From Rhodospirillaceae bacterium (GTDB taxonomy: Bacteria > Pseudomonadota > Alphaproteobacteria > UBA8366): 5,888 nucleotides of DNA. The stretch is taken from NCBI GenBank assembly GCA_002718015.1, contig PBCW01000031.1:10162-16049 (forward strand), read 5' to 3'. The notes beneath the pieces are model-generated. The model was given only the letters and a program-made list of their open reading frames with translations. It was not told the origin of the DNA and searched no databases. Shown one piece after another: positions 5,656-5,888 of the stretch (position 1 is its first letter; the number at the start of each line of letters is the position of its first letter). The translations under genes and the position numbers were made by a program.

Positions 5656-5888
5656 TGACTACTGAAATTAAACCAAATCTCTCACTATATATTCATTGGC
5701 CATTTTGCGAAAAAAGATGCCCTTATTGCGATTTCAATAGCCATGTTCGGCAAAACATAGACCAACAGAGGTGGAAGAGAGCTCTTCTTACCGAAATTGC
5801 TTCGGAGTTTTACCTTTATCCAGATCGCAGAATCTCGAGCCTCTTTTTCGGCGGCGGTACACCGTCGCTTATGGATCCCGACACAATT
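5655..5888 (+). CDS. hemW: HemW, radical-SAM haem chaperone (HemN-like), partial at window edge
   Basis: The first 78 codons are present, beginning at an ATG that overlaps the rdgB stop by one base (TGATG). After the short N-terminus comes LYIHWPFC, then the radical-SAM iron-sulphur motif with Cys18, Cys22 and Cys25 (CEKRCPYCDFNSH), and farther on the SAM-binding glycine motif FFGGGTPSL (64–72). The pattern CX3CX2C-D-F, with Phe where true HemN enzymes have a fourth Cys, together with the start directly at the radical-SAM domain, points to HemW rather than the coproporphyrinogen dehydrogenase HemN. HemW is known to bind haem and deliver it to respiratory enzymes; older databases often label it oxygen-independent coproporphyrinogen III oxidase. 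The position after rdgB is typical for Alphaproteobacteria. No strong ribosome site is visible, so coupling to rdgB is likely. The C-terminal domain is outside the window. Confidence 0.95.
   Translation, partial: MTTEIKPNLSLYIHWPFCEKRCPYCDFNSHVRQNIDQQRWKRALLTEIASEFYLYPDRRISSLFFGGGTPSLMDPDTI

Overview
The window holds a complete protein-folding (heat-shock) gene cluster facing away from a small housekeeping operon. On the minus strand, in order of transcription, lie hrcA (4210→3176), grpE (3167→2517), dnaK (2166→214) and the first 39 codons of dnaJ (119→1, cut by the window edge). On the plus strand lie rph (4340–5050), rdgB (5059–5655) and the first 78 codons of hemW (5655→5888, cut by the edge). 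The hrcA/rph divergence, with grpE after hrcA and rdgB–hemW after rph, is a familiar arrangement in Alphaproteobacteria. The protein sequences also look proteobacterial. Base composition looks moderate to slightly AT-rich by eye, so a low-GC or marine alphaproteobacterial lineage is plausible, but I cannot name a genus.

Functionally, the minus-strand genes encode the DnaK folding machine: DnaK (Hsp70 ATPase), its J-domain co-chaperone DnaJ, its nucleotide-exchange factor GrpE, and HrcA, a repressor that in its family reports GroEL availability through CIRCE operators. The plus-strand genes encode RNase PH (tRNA 3' trimming), the RdgB/HAM1 pyrophosphatase that removes ITP/XTP-type nucleotides, and HemW, a radical-SAM haem chaperone. 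The plus-strand genes are tightly packed: 8 nt between rph and rdgB, and a 1-nt stop/start overlap between rdgB and hemW.

Two noncoding stretches carry control signals. The 129-bp hrcA/rph gap holds candidate sigma70-type promoters for both directions; the hrcA one lies so close to the ATG that the message could be nearly leaderless. The 350-bp grpE–dnaK gap holds no convincing gene. It carries two perfect matches to the alphaproteobacterial RpoH -10 pattern and several short perfect inverted repeats leading up to dnaK. No full CIRCE operator is visible.

I see no mobile element, CRISPR array, RNA gene or unfamiliar system. The main oddities are a proline in place of the second threonine of DnaK's phosphate-binding loop (GTPNS rather than GTTNS), the palindrome-rich dnaK leader, and the possible leaderless hrcA message. 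Promoter calls were made by eye and are tentative.
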